Shown: one piece after another, positions 17,549-28,913 of the stretch
Layout of the letters: each line of letters begins with the position of its first letter
Numbering within the stretch: position 1 is the stretch's first letter
NCBI GenBank assembly: GCA_014896295.1
Contig: JADBKR010000007.1
Span: 513,450 to 577,449, forward strand
From: Limnochordaceae bacterium
Lineage (GTDB): Bacteria; Bacillota; Limnochordia; Limnochordales; Geochordaceae
DNA length: 64,000 nt
Reading direction: 5' to 3'
The notes under the pieces: generated by a model
Told to the model about the DNA's origin: nothing
The model's database searches: none
What the model saw: the letters and a program-made list of their open reading frames with translations, nothing else
Position numbers and translations under genes: made by a program

Positions 17549-18115
17549 TCAGGGGGCCATGAGCCGCCGGTACACCTCGAAGTCCCCCCGGGTGAACAGT
17601 ACGAAGCGGACCTCCTCGAGCGACAGGGGTCCCACGGCCTTCCTCTGCACGATGAAGTCCCGCACCGCCGCAAGAGCTACCGGTGCCGCCTCCTCGATGG
17701 GGTAACCGTAGGCGCCCGTGCTGATGGACGGGAACGCCACCGTGCGCAGGCCCTTGCGGGCTGCGATCGCCAGGGAGTTGCGGTACGCCGAACGCAGCAC
17801 CTCCGGCTCACCCCGGCCACCGCCTCGCCAGACGGGCCCGACCGTGTGGATGACGTAGCGCGCCAGGAGCCTGCCCCCGGTGGTCGCGACGGCCTGTCCC
17901 GGCGGCAACGGCCCCTGCTCTTGCACGATCGCCTTGCACGCTTCGAGGATCGCCGGCCCCCCTGCCCGGTGGATGGCCCCGTCGACCCCTCCGCCCCCCA
18001 TCAGGCTCGAGTTGGCGGCGTTGACGATGGCGTCGACGTCCTGCCGGGTGATGTCACCCTGCACGGCGACGAGGCGCACCCCCTGCTCCACCAGGGTCAC
18101 CTGCTCCACGAGCAT
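17549..18115 (-). CDS. Macro-domain protein, O-acetyl-ADP-ribose deacetylase-like
   Basis: 188-residue ADP-ribose-binding protein. Motifs are GDITRQDVDAIVNAANSSL, the ligand loop GGGGVDGAIHRAGG, the second loop SISTGAYGYPIEEAA, and the C-terminal FVLFTRGDFEVYRRL. These match the MacroD/YmdB subgroup, which removes ADP-ribose from proteins or hydrolyses O-acetyl-ADP-ribose. No ADP-ribosyltransferase gene is adjacent. ATG at 18115; it is divergently placed against the YczE-like gene. Confidence 0.9.
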   Translation of the reverse strand: MLVEQVTLVEQGVRLVAVQGDITRQDVDAIVNAANSSLMGGGGVDGAIHRAGGPAILEACKAIVQEQGPLPPGQAVATTGGRLLARYVIHTVGPVWRGGGRGEPEVLRSAYRNSLAIAARKGLRTVAFPSISTGAYGYPIEEAAPVALAAVRDFIVQRKAVGPLSLEEVRFVLFTRGDFEVYRRLMAP

Positions 18116-18204
18116 CCCCTCCCCGCCCGTCAGCGCCGTGCTCGCGACCTTCCGATCGCTCCCTTCTCATATCCTACCGCCCACCTCCTGGCGAAAAGAG
18201 GGGG

Positions 18205-19059
18205 GTGGCTCGGGTCGACGAAGACGTGGCCCGACGACAGACCGCAAGGCGAAAAGCCAGGGGGGCTCGCCGTGACGCCAGTGGAGAAACTGCTGGTGGC
18301 GCTGCCGTGAGCGTGGGCCGGGCGGCGCTACGCTGGGCCTGGATGGTGGCCGGCATGACGGTCATCACCCTGGGTATCCGGATGCAGGTGCTGGCCGAGC
18401 TGGGCCTCGGGCCCTGGGACGTGCTGCACATGGGCCTCAGCCTGCGCACGCCCCTCACGTTCGGGCAGGCGAGCCAGGTGGTCGGCGCCGTTCTGGTGGT
18501 GGCCGCCCTGGCGCTGGGAGAGGTGCCCCGTGCCGGCACCCTCCTCAACATGTGGTACGTGGGGGCACTCTACGACGTGGTCGAGGCGAAAGGATGGTTC
18601 CCGCCTCCCGTGTCCGTGCCCATGCGGTGGGCCTATCTCGTAGGAGGGGTGCTGCTGTTGGCCTGCGGTTCGGCCTGGTACTTGTCGGCCCGGCTCGGCT
18701 CAGGGCCCCGCGACGGCATGATGCTGGCGCTGGCCCGCCGCCTGCACCGGGCCCGCTCCGGCCGGGACGAGCCGGCCGGCTCTCCCGGTGCGGCCCGGCA
18801 TGCCGGCGTCGTGCGAGGGCTGCTCGAGGGCGCGGCGACCCTGGCCGGTTACGTCCTCGGTGGGCCGGTGGGAGCCGGCACCATCGCGGCCGCGGCCCTC
18901 ATCGGGCCGAGCATGGCCTTCTTCCTGCCGCGCTTTGCCTTCACCGGGCGGTGGTGGCCCGCACCGGAGGCCCGCCTGCGAGCTCCGGCCGTCGTCGCTG
19001 CCGGCTCGCAGGTGCCCCAGGAGAGCACCCGGCGGGCATGGGAGCCGAGCCGGCGATGA
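18205..19059 (+). CDS. YczE/YyaS-like integral membrane protein
   Basis: 284 residues with four or five membrane helices after a basic N-terminus of about 35 residues. The family signature LAELGLGPWDVLHMGLSLRTPLTFGQAS (about 65-90) is clear, and the paired later motif YLSARLGSGPRDGMMLAL repeats the pattern. Family members are of unknown function; one in Bacillus affects surfactin production. The C-terminus is a Pro/Arg-rich cytosolic tail. GTG start at 18205 follows AGAGGGG. Its stop overlaps the ATG of the next gene (ATGA). Confidence 0.8.
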   Translation: MARVDEDVARRQTARRKARGARRDASGETAGGAAVSVGRAALRWAWMVAGMTVITLGIRMQVLAELGLGPWDVLHMGLSLRTPLTFGQASQVVGAVLVVAALALGEVPRAGTLLNMWYVGALYDVVEAKGWFPPPVSVPMRWAYLVGGVLLLACGSAWYLSARLGSGPRDGMMLALARRLHRARSGRDEPAGSPGAARHAGVVRGLLEGAATLAGYVLGGPVGAGTIAAAALIGPSMAFFLPRFAFTGRWWPAPEARLRAPAVVAAGSQVPQESTRRAWEPSRR

Positions 19060-19472
19060 AGGCCGGAGGGCATGGCCACCCGCCGCCGGAGGAGTCGTTC
19101 TTCGAGGAGCGCCTGCGTGAGCTTCAGGGCAGGGGCCGGCATGCCGCCCACCCGGCCCCGGACCACCAGGCGCATCACATGGAGGACCGTCTCGCCGGCC
19201 TGCTCCACAAGGCGGGGCTCGGGCCTTTCCGCCGGAGGGTGGTGCTCGGGGGCTGGGAGGTCGACTTCCTCTTCGAGCGCTCCCGCCTCGTCGTGGAGCT
19301 GGACGGCTTCGTCCACCTGGCCGCGCCGATTCGGGAGAAAGACCGGCTCAAGGACCGGTCTCTCGCGGCGCTCGGTTACCGGGTGCTCCACGTGGAAAAC
19401 GCCGAACTGCGGGCCGCCCCCGACCAGGTGCTCCGCCGCATCCGGCAGGCCCTGGGCCGCCAGGGCCCGTAG
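19056..19472 (+). CDS. DUF559-type (Vsr/restriction-endonuclease-like) protein
   Basis: 138 residues. The C-terminal 80 residues match the DUF559 nuclease-like fold: VVLGGWEVDFLFERSRLVVELDG (Asp and Glu of a PD-(D/E)xK-like core), then DRLKDRSLAALGYRVLHVENAEL. The N-terminal half is His/Pro-rich and not conserved. The start ATG overlaps the stop of the YczE-like gene by four bases, so the two are translationally coupled. No restriction or repair partner is nearby, and the activity is unproven. Confidence 0.75.
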   Translation: MKAGGHGHPPPEESFFEERLRELQGRGRHAAHPAPDHQAHHMEDRLAGLLHKAGLGPFRRRVVLGGWEVDFLFERSRLVVELDGFVHLAAPIREKDRLKDRSLAALGYRVLHVENAELRAAPDQVLRRIRQALGRQGP

Positions 19473-19503
19473 GGCACCCGTCCCTGCCTCTCCGCCTGGT
19501 CTT

Positions 19504-20748
19504 TCAGTGCCGGGTCGCCCACAGCTCGAGCAGCCGGAGTACGACGTCCACCGCCTGTTCCATCCACTGCACGCATGCCCATTCGGTCCGGCTGTGGTAG
19601 TTCATGCCCCCCGTGAAGAGGTTGGGGGTCGGGAGACCCTGCTCGGTGAGGCGGGCGCCGTCCGTTCCTCCCCGGATGGGGCGCTCGATCACCTCGAGCC
19701 CCGCCCGCCGCACCGCCTCCCGGGCGAGTTCCATCACTTCCGGGCGCTCCTCGAGCTTGCGGGCCATGTTGGCGTAGCCGCCGGTGACCTCGAAACGGGC
19801 CCGGCTCCCCGGGTAGCGCAGCTCCAGGCCACGGCACGCCTCCTCCACGAGGGTGCGCAGGCGCCCGAGCCCCTCCAGGGTGAACTCCCGTAGCGCGATC
19901 TTGAGGGTCACCCTCTCCATGTTGCCCTCGATGGCATCGACGTGGATGAACCCTTCCCGGCCCTCGGTGGTCTCCGGGAGCAAGGTGGCCGGTACCGACG
20001 TCACCAGCTCGGCCGCCAACCGGACGGCGTTGATGAGCTTGCCCCTGGCCGTCCCGGTGTGGCTGCTGCGCCCTTCGATGACCACGAGCCCGTTGGCGGC
20101 GTCGAAGTTCTCGCCGCTGATCTCGCCGGGCTCGCTCCCGTCGAGGGTGTACGCCGCCGTGCAGCCCCACTTCGCGACGTCCAGGTAGCCGATGCCCCTG
20201 CCCGTCTCCTCGTCGGGCGTGAAGGCCACCCGCACCGTCGGGCGTGGCCGGCCGGGCTCTCGGATGAGGCGGCAGAGTACCTCCATCACCTCGGCCACTC
20301 CGGCCTTGTCGTCGGCGCCCAGGAGCGTGCTGCCGTCCGACGTGATCACGTCCTGCCCGATGCACCGGGCCAGGGCCGGGTGGTCGCGGGGGCTGAGGAC
20401 GGGGCCGGAGGGCAAGGGGATGTCGCCGCCCGCGTACCGCCTGTGCACCAGCGGCCGGACGCCCCTGCCGGGCACCCCCGGAAAGGTGTCGTAATGCGCC
20501 AGAAGCCCGACGACAGGCGCGCCGGCGGGGCCGGGGAGCGTGGCGGTCACGATGCCGTGCTCGCTCAAGCTCACGCCGGACAGGCCCAGTGCCTGAAGCT
20601 CGCCGAAGAGCAGGCGGGCCATCTCCCACTGTTCGGGGGTCGACGGCACGTCGGCCGCTCCTTCCGCCGACGGGCTGTCGACCTGGACGTAGCGGAGGAA
20701 GCGTTCGAGGAGTCCTTCCTGCAAGAGCTGGGAGCGTGTGCGCTGCAT
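19504..20748 (-). CDS. pepT: Peptidase T (tripeptide aminopeptidase, M20B)
   Basis: 414-residue di-zinc aminopeptidase that removes N-terminal residues from tripeptides. The metal ligands are visible in GLLAHYDTFPG, TLLGADDKAGVAEVM, FTPDEETGRGIGYLDV and the terminal MNYHSRTEWACVQWM. The dimerisation region IEGRSSHTGTARGKLINAV is in place. I start at the ATG at 20748, which gives the usual family length; upstream codons in frame read as noise. The gene is divergent from DUF1015 across 125 bases and convergent with the DUF559 gene. Confidence 0.93.
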   Translation of the reverse strand: MQRTRSQLLQEGLLERFLRYVQVDSPSAEGAADVPSTPEQWEMARLLFGELQALGLSGVSLSEHGIVTATLPGPAGAPVVGLLAHYDTFPGVPGRGVRPLVHRRYAGGDIPLPSGPVLSPRDHPALARCIGQDVITSDGSTLLGADDKAGVAEVMEVLCRLIREPGRPRPTVRVAFTPDEETGRGIGYLDVAKWGCTAAYTLDGSEPGEISGENFDAANGLVVIEGRSSHTGTARGKLINAVRLAAELVTSVPATLLPETTEGREGFIHVDAIEGNMERVTLKIALREFTLEGLGRLRTLVEEACRGLELRYPGSRARFEVTGGYANMARKLEERPEVMELAREAVRRAGLEVIERPIRGGTDGARLTEQGLPTPNLFTGGMNYHSRTEWACVQWMEQAVDVVLRLLELWATRH

Positions 20749-20873
20749 AGGTGGAGTCGCATCCTTCCCTCGGTGCCTACGGTCGATTCGTGAGGTTCGT
20801 CCACAAGGATACGCCGTCTGCTCGCCGAAACCCCTTCGTTCGGGACAGCTGGAAACGGAGGGGTGCGCCGAGG

Positions 20874-22301
20874 ATGCCGCGCCTGTTGGCTGCAGAAGGG
20901 ATCTACTACAACCCGGGTCGCTTGGCCGGGCCCCCACCGATCGCCGACGCGGCCGAGTGGGCCGCCTACGCCACTCGGGACTCGTCGGCGCGCCCCGGTA
21001 AGCCGGGCCGCCCGCTCGGAGACGACGGCCTGGGGGCCCCGGAGCCGACGCCGGCCGCGGGAGCCGGCATGGGCCCGGCCGACCGGAGCTACCACGCTTC
21101 GCGCCTGTTCAGCGATTGGGCGGGCACGCTCGCCGGCGACTGGCTGCGGGAGCAGGTCCTGGTGCAGGATCGGGAGGCCTCGCTGTACCTGGTCCGGACC
21201 CGGGCCGCCGTGCCTTCCGCGCTTCGTCACGGGCCCTGGGTCCCGGCCGAAGCCTCCTTCGTCGGCGTGATGGCAGGGATCGCCGTGGGAGAGGGCGAGC
21301 CGCTGCGGCTCGCCGAGCAGGTCGATCCGGCTCTCGTCGCCCGCATGGTGCCGGTCATGAAGGCCTTTGCCTACGACGTGGCGCCGGTCTGGGCCGTTTA
21401 CTCGGTCAACGGCGCGACCGACGGCGCCAGGAAGCTCCAGGCGCTCGTCGAGGAGGTCACGGCGTCTCCTGCGACGTTGCGCCTCGGCGGCGACGGCGCC
21501 GACAGCGTCCACGAGCTCTGGCGCCTGCAGCCCGACCAGTCGGCGGCCTTCGCCGGGCTCCTGGGCGATCGCCCTCTGGTGGTGGCGGGCGGAGCGGTCC
21601 AGGTGGCGGCCCTCTCCGCGTTGGCGCCCCAGCACGCCGGGCTGCCCCCGGGAGCGGGCCAGGGCGGGCCTTCCTCTGTCCTGGCCCTCCTGACGGCGGT
21701 CGACGGCGCGCCGGGGACGGGCCCGGTGCTGTTACCCGTGCACCGTCTCCTGCTGGCGGGCCGGGGGCTCTCCTACGACTTCGTCGCACAGCGTCTGGCG
21801 GCTTACTTCCGGCTGCTCGAGCCCAGCGCACCGGCCACGGGGCCGGTGCTGGAGCGACTCGACGCGGCCCTGGAGGAGCTGGCCGGCGTCCGGGGCGAGT
21901 TCAACGGCTTCCTGCTGTACGGGGGCCAGGGACGCCTTCACATCGTGCGTTCCAAAGGGCGCATGCTGATGGAGAACTGGACCCACCCCATGGGCGGGCC
22001 GGCCTGGCGTTCCATGGACGTCAACATCCTGCACGCCCTGGCGTTGGAGCGTGCCCTTGGCATCCCGCCCGAGACGAGCCGGCTGCACCGGGAGCCGGTG
22101 GCCGTGGAGCCGTCGGCGGAGCGGGCCGTCGAGCGCGTGGACTCGGGCGAGGCCGTGGTCGCCTTCCTGGTGCCGCCGCCGGGCCCCGACCAGGTCCTGC
22201 AGGCGGCGCTGCACAACAACCCGCTGCCCGCCGACGCCCTGCGCCCGTGGCCTCCCGTGCCGGCCGGCTTGCTCATCCGCAGGCGCCGCACCGGCGCATG
22301 A
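20874..22301 (+). CDS. DUF1015 family protein
   Basis: 475-residue cytoplasmic protein of the widespread but uncharacterised DUF1015 family (COG4198). Recognisable parts are the SYHASRLFSDWAGTLAGDWLREQVLVQD segment with the following SLYLVRTRA strand, and the C-terminal VVAFLVPPPGPDQVLQAALHNNPLP region that ends PAGLLIRRR. The N-terminus normally has a PPYDVI-like stretch; here it is replaced by IYYNPGRLAGPPPI and an Ala/Gly/Pro-rich insert at about 40-65. ATG 20874 has GGAGGGG about 11 bases upstream. In many Firmicutes this family lies near serine-metabolism genes, which are not seen here. Confidence 0.75.
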   Translation: MPRLLAAEGIYYNPGRLAGPPPIADAAEWAAYATRDSSARPGKPGRPLGDDGLGAPEPTPAAGAGMGPADRSYHASRLFSDWAGTLAGDWLREQVLVQDREASLYLVRTRAAVPSALRHGPWVPAEASFVGVMAGIAVGEGEPLRLAEQVDPALVARMVPVMKAFAYDVAPVWAVYSVNGATDGARKLQALVEEVTASPATLRLGGDGADSVHELWRLQPDQSAAFAGLLGDRPLVVAGGAVQVAALSALAPQHAGLPPGAGQGGPSSVLALLTAVDGAPGTGPVLLPVHRLLLAGRGLSYDFVAQRLAAYFRLLEPSAPATGPVLERLDAALEELAGVRGEFNGFLLYGGQGRLHIVRSKGRMLMENWTHPMGGPAWRSMDVNILHALALERALGIPPETSRLHREPVAVEPSAERAVERVDSGEAVVAFLVPPPGPDQVLQAALHNNPLPADALRPWPPVPAGLLIRRRRTGA

Positions 22302-22308
22302 CCCGGCC

Positions 22309-24156
22309 TCAATCCCCGGAGGACGGGCGGGCCAGCCGCTCCACGTAGCGGTTGGTGATGGGAAAGCGCCAGTCCCTGCCGAAGGCGCGCCGGGTGACCT
22401 TGACGCCGGGAGGGGCCTGGCGCCGCTTGTATTCGCTGCGGGCGATCATGGCGGCCACCCGCTCCACCGTCGCGGCGTCGAAGCCCATGGCCACCAGCCC
22501 CGGGGCGTCCCGGTCCTCCTCCACGTAGGCCGCCATCATCGGGTCGAGCACCTCGTACGGGGGCAGCGTGTCGGTGTCCTTCTGCCCCGGTCGCAGTTCG
22601 GCGGAAGGGGCCTTGGTCAGCACCGAGTCGGGGATCACCGGTCCCCCTCGCCACGTGTTGCGCCAGCGCGCCAGGCGGTAGACCCAGGTCTTGGGCACGT
22701 CCTTGATGACCGCAAAGCCGCCCGTCGTATCCGCCCCGTAGAGCGTCAGGTAACCGACCGCCAGCTCGCTCTTGTTGCCCGCCGTGAGCACCAGCCAGCC
22801 GAACTTGTTGGAGAGCGCCATGATGAGCGTGCCGCGGATGCGGGCCTGGAGGTTCTCTTCGGTGACGTCGAACGGCCGGTCGCCGAACAAGGGACGGAGG
22901 GTGTCGAGGTAGGCTCGCATGACCGGCTCGATGGGGATGACCTCGAAGCGGATGCCGAGCCTGCGCGCCACCTCCCGGGCATCCTCGACGCTCTGCTCGC
23001 TGGAGAAGCGAGAGGGCATGGTCACCCCCACGACCCGCTCCGGCCCCAGCGCATCGGCCGCCAGGGTGGCCACCAGCGACGAGTCGATACCCCCTGACAT
23101 GGCCACGGCCACGGTCTCGAAGCCGTTCTTGGTCACGTAGTCGCGTACACCCAGGCAAAGGGCCGCGTGCACCTCGGCCTCCGGCCCGAGGAAGGGCACG
23201 GCCTCCCGGATCACCGGCCGGACCTGTGCCTGATCGGCCGGGCCCTCGACGGCTCCCCTGTCGGGAGGCGAAGAGGCGGCCGGCAAGGGAAGGCGCGCCT
23301 CGTCGGTCGGAGGGGGTGCCTCGGCCTGGCTCAGGCGCAGGCGTTGCTGGCGCCGCCGGGGATCGTGGAGCCGGCGGTGGAAGACCGCCTGCGGATCGAC
23401 GTCGGCCACCAGCAGGGCCTCCTGGAAAGAGGGTGCCCGGGCGACCACCACCCCATCCTCGTCGATGACGCAGCTCGTGCCGTCGAAGACCAGCTCGTCC
23501 TGGCCTCCCACCAGGTTGACGTAAGCCAGCACGACGCGGTAGTCGAGGGCCCTCGTGGCCAGCATGCGCTCCCGATCCTGGATCTTGCCCATCTGGTACG
23601 GGGAGCTCGAGATGTTGACGATGACCTCCGCGCCGCCCAGCAGGCTCTGCAGCCGCATGGGCCCGTCGGGATACCAGATGTCCTCGCAGATGTTGACGCC
23701 CACGCGGTAAGGTCCCACGTGGACGACCAGCGGCCGCTCGCCGCTCTCGAAATAGCGGAACTCGTCGAAGACCCCGTAGTTGGGCAGCAGGTTCTTGCGG
23801 GCCACGGCCGCCACCTCGCCGCCGTGGATCACCGCCGCGGCGTTGTAGATGTCGCTTTCGCTGTCGACGAACCCCACGATGGCCACGAGCGGCGGGAGGC
23901 GGCGGGCCAGGTGCTGGAGCACCCGGCGGTTCTCCCGGATGAAGCTCGGCCGCAACAGCAGGTCTTCCGGCGGGTAACCGGTCAGGCAGAGCTCCGGGAA
24001 GGCCACCAGCTGCGCTCCTTGCCGGTACGCCTGTTCGGCGACCTGCTCGATGAGCCGCGCGTTGGCCTTCAGGTCGCCGACGGTCACGTCGATCTGGCCG
24101 AGCGCGATGCGCAAGGGGGCGCTCGCCTCCTGCCCCAACTGCCTCTCAATCGCCAT
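22309..24156 (-). CDS. nadE: Glutamine-dependent NAD+ synthetase
   Basis: 615-residue two-domain enzyme for the last step of NAD synthesis. The N-terminal nitrilase-type glutaminase has its triad Glu55 (FPELCLTGY), Lys121 (ARKNLLPNYG) and Cys157 (GVNICEDIWYP). After a variable Pro-rich linker at about 275-305 the synthetase domain carries the ATP loop AMSGGIDSSLVATLAADAL, followed by TAGNKSELAVGYLTLYGD-type residues with ADTTGGFAVIKDVPKTWVY. ATG 24156 with AAGGAGG 11 bases upstream. Its start overlaps the end of the aldolase gene by 11 bases, so the two form an operon. Confidence 0.95.
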   Translation of the reverse strand: MAIERQLGQEASAPLRIALGQIDVTVGDLKANARLIEQVAEQAYRQGAQLVAFPELCLTGYPPEDLLLRPSFIRENRRVLQHLARRLPPLVAIVGFVDSESDIYNAAAVIHGGEVAAVARKNLLPNYGVFDEFRYFESGERPLVVHVGPYRVGVNICEDIWYPDGPMRLQSLLGGAEVIVNISSSPYQMGKIQDRERMLATRALDYRVVLAYVNLVGGQDELVFDGTSCVIDEDGVVVARAPSFQEALLVADVDPQAVFHRRLHDPRRRQQRLRLSQAEAPPPTDEARLPLPAASSPPDRGAVEGPADQAQVRPVIREAVPFLGPEAEVHAALCLGVRDYVTKNGFETVAVAMSGGIDSSLVATLAADALGPERVVGVTMPSRFSSEQSVEDAREVARRLGIRFEVIPIEPVMRAYLDTLRPLFGDRPFDVTEENLQARIRGTLIMALSNKFGWLVLTAGNKSELAVGYLTLYGADTTGGFAVIKDVPKTWVYRLARWRNTWRGGPVIPDSVLTKAPSAELRPGQKDTDTLPPYEVLDPMMAAYVEEDRDAPGLVAMGFDAATVERVAAMIARSEYKRRQAPPGVKVTRRAFGRDWRFPITNRYVERLARPSSGD

Positions 24157-24931
24157 CGCGCGAAGGGCCTCCTTCGTACCGCCCGGCCCCGCCCGGCTCT
24201 CCGTGGGCGCTCGCCCGGCGATAGGTCGGCCCGGGAGGGACCGGCCTCTCCGTCCCCGTGGGAGCGTGCTGGCGTGCTCCCTTGGGGCGCTGGCCGTAGT
24301 TCATCAGGTAGCCGTGACGGATCCGGAGCACCTCGTCGGGCGAGAGCTGCAGGACCGGGCCGGCCACGCGAGCGGCCCAGTAGACCCGGGCCGTGGATTC
24401 CAGCACCCATGCCACGTGGAGGGCCTCCAGAAGGTCCTCGCCCACGGCGATGGCCCCGTGGTTCTTGAGGATGGCTGCCTGGCGGCCCTCCAGGGCCATC
24501 ACGGTGTAGACCCCCAGCTGCTCCGACCCGGTGGTGGCGTACTCGGCGAGCCGCACCTCGCCACCCAGCACGCCCGCCGCCTCGCCCAGCACCGGAGGCA
24601 AAGACCAGCCGAGCACCGAGAGCACGGTCGCGTACGTGGAATGCGTATGGACGATGGCGCCGACCTCCGGGTAGGCCCGGTAGATGGCCAGGTGGGTCGG
24701 CAGCTCCGTCGACGGCCGGCGCCGCCCCTCCACCGGACGTCCTTCCTCGTCGACCACCGGCACGTCCTCGGCGTCGATCCGGTCGTACTCCATGCCGGAA
24801 GGCGAGATGGCCACCAACCCCGTCTCCTTGTCCCGGGCGCTCACGTTGCCCGACGTGCCCACGACCAGCCCCGTCTGCAACAGCCGGCGTCCTACCCCCA
24901 CCACTTCAGCGCGGAGCCGTGCCAGAATCAC
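24146..24931 (-). CDS. Class II aldolase/adducin-family enzyme
   Basis: 261-residue zinc-dependent aldolase of the FucA/AraD/MtnB superfamily. Evidence includes LVVGTSGNVSARD (phosphate-binding), the catalytic Glu in PSTELPTHLAIYR, the zinc His pair in AIVHTHSTYATVLSVL and the third ligand in ILKNHGAIAVGEDLLEAL. The last 50 residues after the domain are Pro/Gly-rich and probably disordered. The sugar phosphate substrate cannot be deduced; fuculose-1-P, ribulose-5-P or 5-methylthioribulose-1-P are candidates. GTG start at 24931 with GAGGGG 9 bases upstream; it overlaps nadE. Confidence 0.82.
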   Translation of the reverse strand: MILARLRAEVVGVGRRLLQTGLVVGTSGNVSARDKETGLVAISPSGMEYDRIDAEDVPVVDEEGRPVEGRRRPSTELPTHLAIYRAYPEVGAIVHTHSTYATVLSVLGWSLPPVLGEAAGVLGGEVRLAEYATTGSEQLGVYTVMALEGRQAAILKNHGAIAVGEDLLEALHVAWVLESTARVYWAARVAGPVLQLSPDEVLRIRHGYLMNYGQRPKGARQHAPTGTERPVPPGPTYRRASAHGEPGGAGRYEGGPSRDGD

Positions 24932-25039
24932 CGGTACCGACCCCTCCCCTGCCCGGATGGCTCAACGAGCCCGCGTCTCTTCCCGTAGATGGTGCTTCCT
25001 CCACGAAACGCCCGATTCCTACGCCGGCCGAGCCGGGCC

Positions 25040-25069
25040 TTGACAGAAAACGGGCCATCCTCTCAGAAT
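25040..25069 (+). promoter_or_regulatory. Candidate promoter of the T-box/metG unit
   Basis: TTGACA at 25040-25045, 18-base spacer, CAGAAT at 25064-25069. It lies just before the T-box leader and reads toward metG. The -35 is perfect and the -10 is weak. Confidence 0.55.
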
Positions 25070-25084
25070 AGGGTCACACTCAGT

Positions 25085-27434
<2,350 letters not shown>

Positions 27435-27442
27435 GGCCGGTC

Positions 27443-28267
27443 GTGGACCTGGTCGATACGCACCTGCACCTGGACGATGCCCGCTTCGAGGCCGATCGGG
27501 GCGCGGTGCTCGAGCGGGCCTACCAGGCGGGCGTCCGGGACGTGATTACGTGCGGCTCCGACCTGGCCTCCTCCGAGGCCAACCTCGCGCTGGCCCGCCG
27601 CTTTTCTGAAAGGGGCGAGGAGCCGCCGGATCCGGCCCCGGCCTGCTCATCCCCGGCGAGAGTGTGGGTGGCCGTAGGCATCCACCCCCACGAGGCGGGC
27701 CGGGTGGCGGATCTCGAGGAGGCCGCCCGCCGTATCGAGACGCTCGCGGCGGCCCCGCAGGTGGTCGCCATCGGGGAGATAGGGCTCGACTACCACTACC
27801 GCTTCGCGCCGCCCGGCGTGCAACAGGCGGTCTTCGAGCGACAGCTGGCCCTGGCGCAGGCTCTCGGGAAACCGGCGATCATCCACGCCCGGGAGGCGGA
27901 GCGGCAGGTCCTCGACACCCTGGCTCGCTACCCGGGCGTTCGTGGCGTCCTTCACGCCTTCGCCGGCACCGCCGAGCAGGCGAGGGAGGCCCTCGACCTG
28001 GGCTGGTACCTGGGCATCGGAGGGATGCTGACGTTCCCGAGCGCCCGGCAGGTGAGGGAGGTCGCTTCCTCCGTGCCGATCGAGCGCGTGCTGCTCGAGA
28101 CGGATGCACCCTACCTGGCGCCGGTGCCGCACCGGGGCAAGCGCAACGAGCCCGCGTACGTCCCCGTCATCGCCCGGGCACTGGCGGAGCTCCGGGGCCT
28201 CGAGGCACAGGCCGTAGCGGCCTCGACCACGGCGGCAGCGGCGGCCCTGTTCGGCATCCCCCGGTGA
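27443..28267 (+). CDS. tatD: TatD-family metal-dependent DNase
   Basis: 274-residue TIM-barrel nuclease. Metal ligands and motifs: VDTHLHLDD at the start, VGIHPHEA, the GEIGLDYHYRFAP segment, KPAIIHAREAE, VLHAFAGTAEQ, and LLETDAPYLAPVPHRGKRNEP near the end. It follows metG by 8 bases with GTG start and GTGAGG ribosome site, reproducing the metS-yabD pair of Bacillus; probably under the same T-box control. Ends six bases before the convergent pyrophosphatase gene. Confidence 0.93.
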   Translation: MDLVDTHLHLDDARFEADRGAVLERAYQAGVRDVITCGSDLASSEANLALARRFSERGEEPPDPAPACSSPARVWVAVGIHPHEAGRVADLEEAARRIETLAAAPQVVAIGEIGLDYHYRFAPPGVQQAVFERQLALAQALGKPAIIHAREAERQVLDTLARYPGVRGVLHAFAGTAEQAREALDLGWYLGIGGMLTFPSARQVREVASSVPIERVLLETDAPYLAPVPHRGKRNEPAYVPVIARALAELRGLEAQAVAASTTAAAAALFGIPR

Positions 28268-28273
28268 GCAGCC

Positions 28274-28879
28274 TCACGGGGCCGTGGATGCCGGGCGCGC
28301 ACCGCCGGCGGCCGGAGCAGCCAGGCCGTCGGGGCCGAGAGGCAGCGTCACCTGCTTGCGGGCGGCGGCCGCCCGTTCCCGGGCTTCCCGGATGAGCTGC
28401 CACGCCTCCGGCTCCCTGCGCCAGCCGTGGATGACGCAGGTTTTGCCTTCCAGCTCCTTGTACACCCGGAAGAAGTGCTCGACTTCCCGCAGGAAGTGAG
28501 GCGGGACCTGGTCGAAGGCCCGCACTTGCTCGAGGCGCGGGTCGACGCTGACCACGGCCAGGATCTTGGTGTCAGGCCCCTTGTCGTCGTGCATGTCCAG
28601 GGCACCCAGCACCCGCACCGGCACGGCGCACCCCGGGAACGTCGAAATCGTGGACATCACCAGCACGTCCAGGGGATCGCCGTCCTCGGCCAGCGTATCC
28701 GGGACGAACCCGTACTCCCCCGGGTAGTAGACCGGAGAGTAGAGCACCCGGTTGAGCACCATGCGACCCAGCTTGGGGTCGTACTCGTACTTGTTCTGGC
28801 AGCCCTTGGGTACCTCGATGACCACCAGGAGCGCCTGCTCGCCGGCCCCGGGCTGCGGCCCTGGTTGCGAAGCCGTCAT
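28274..28879 (-). CDS. ppa: Inorganic pyrophosphatase, family I
   Basis: 201-residue cytosolic enzyme hydrolysing pyrophosphate. Active-site stretches are EVPKGCQNKYEYDP, YYPGEYGFVPDTLAEDGDPLDVLVM (the DGDPLDVLV signature), GALDMHDDKGPDTKILAV and a late VYKELEGK strand. An extra C-terminal tail of about 25 Ala/Pro-rich residues follows the conserved core. ATG at 28879. The MIP18-like gene lies 34 bases upstream on the same strand. Confidence 0.94.
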   Translation of the reverse strand: MTASQPGPQPGAGEQALLVVIEVPKGCQNKYEYDPKLGRMVLNRVLYSPVYYPGEYGFVPDTLAEDGDPLDVLVMSTISTFPGCAVPVRVLGALDMHDDKGPDTKILAVVSVDPRLEQVRAFDQVPPHFLREVEHFFRVYKELEGKTCVIHGWRREPEAWQLIREARERAAAARKQVTLPLGPDGLAAPAAGGARPASTAP

Positions 28880-28913
28880 CCCGCACCCCGCTTCCCTGCA
28901 AGAGCCCGCCGTC

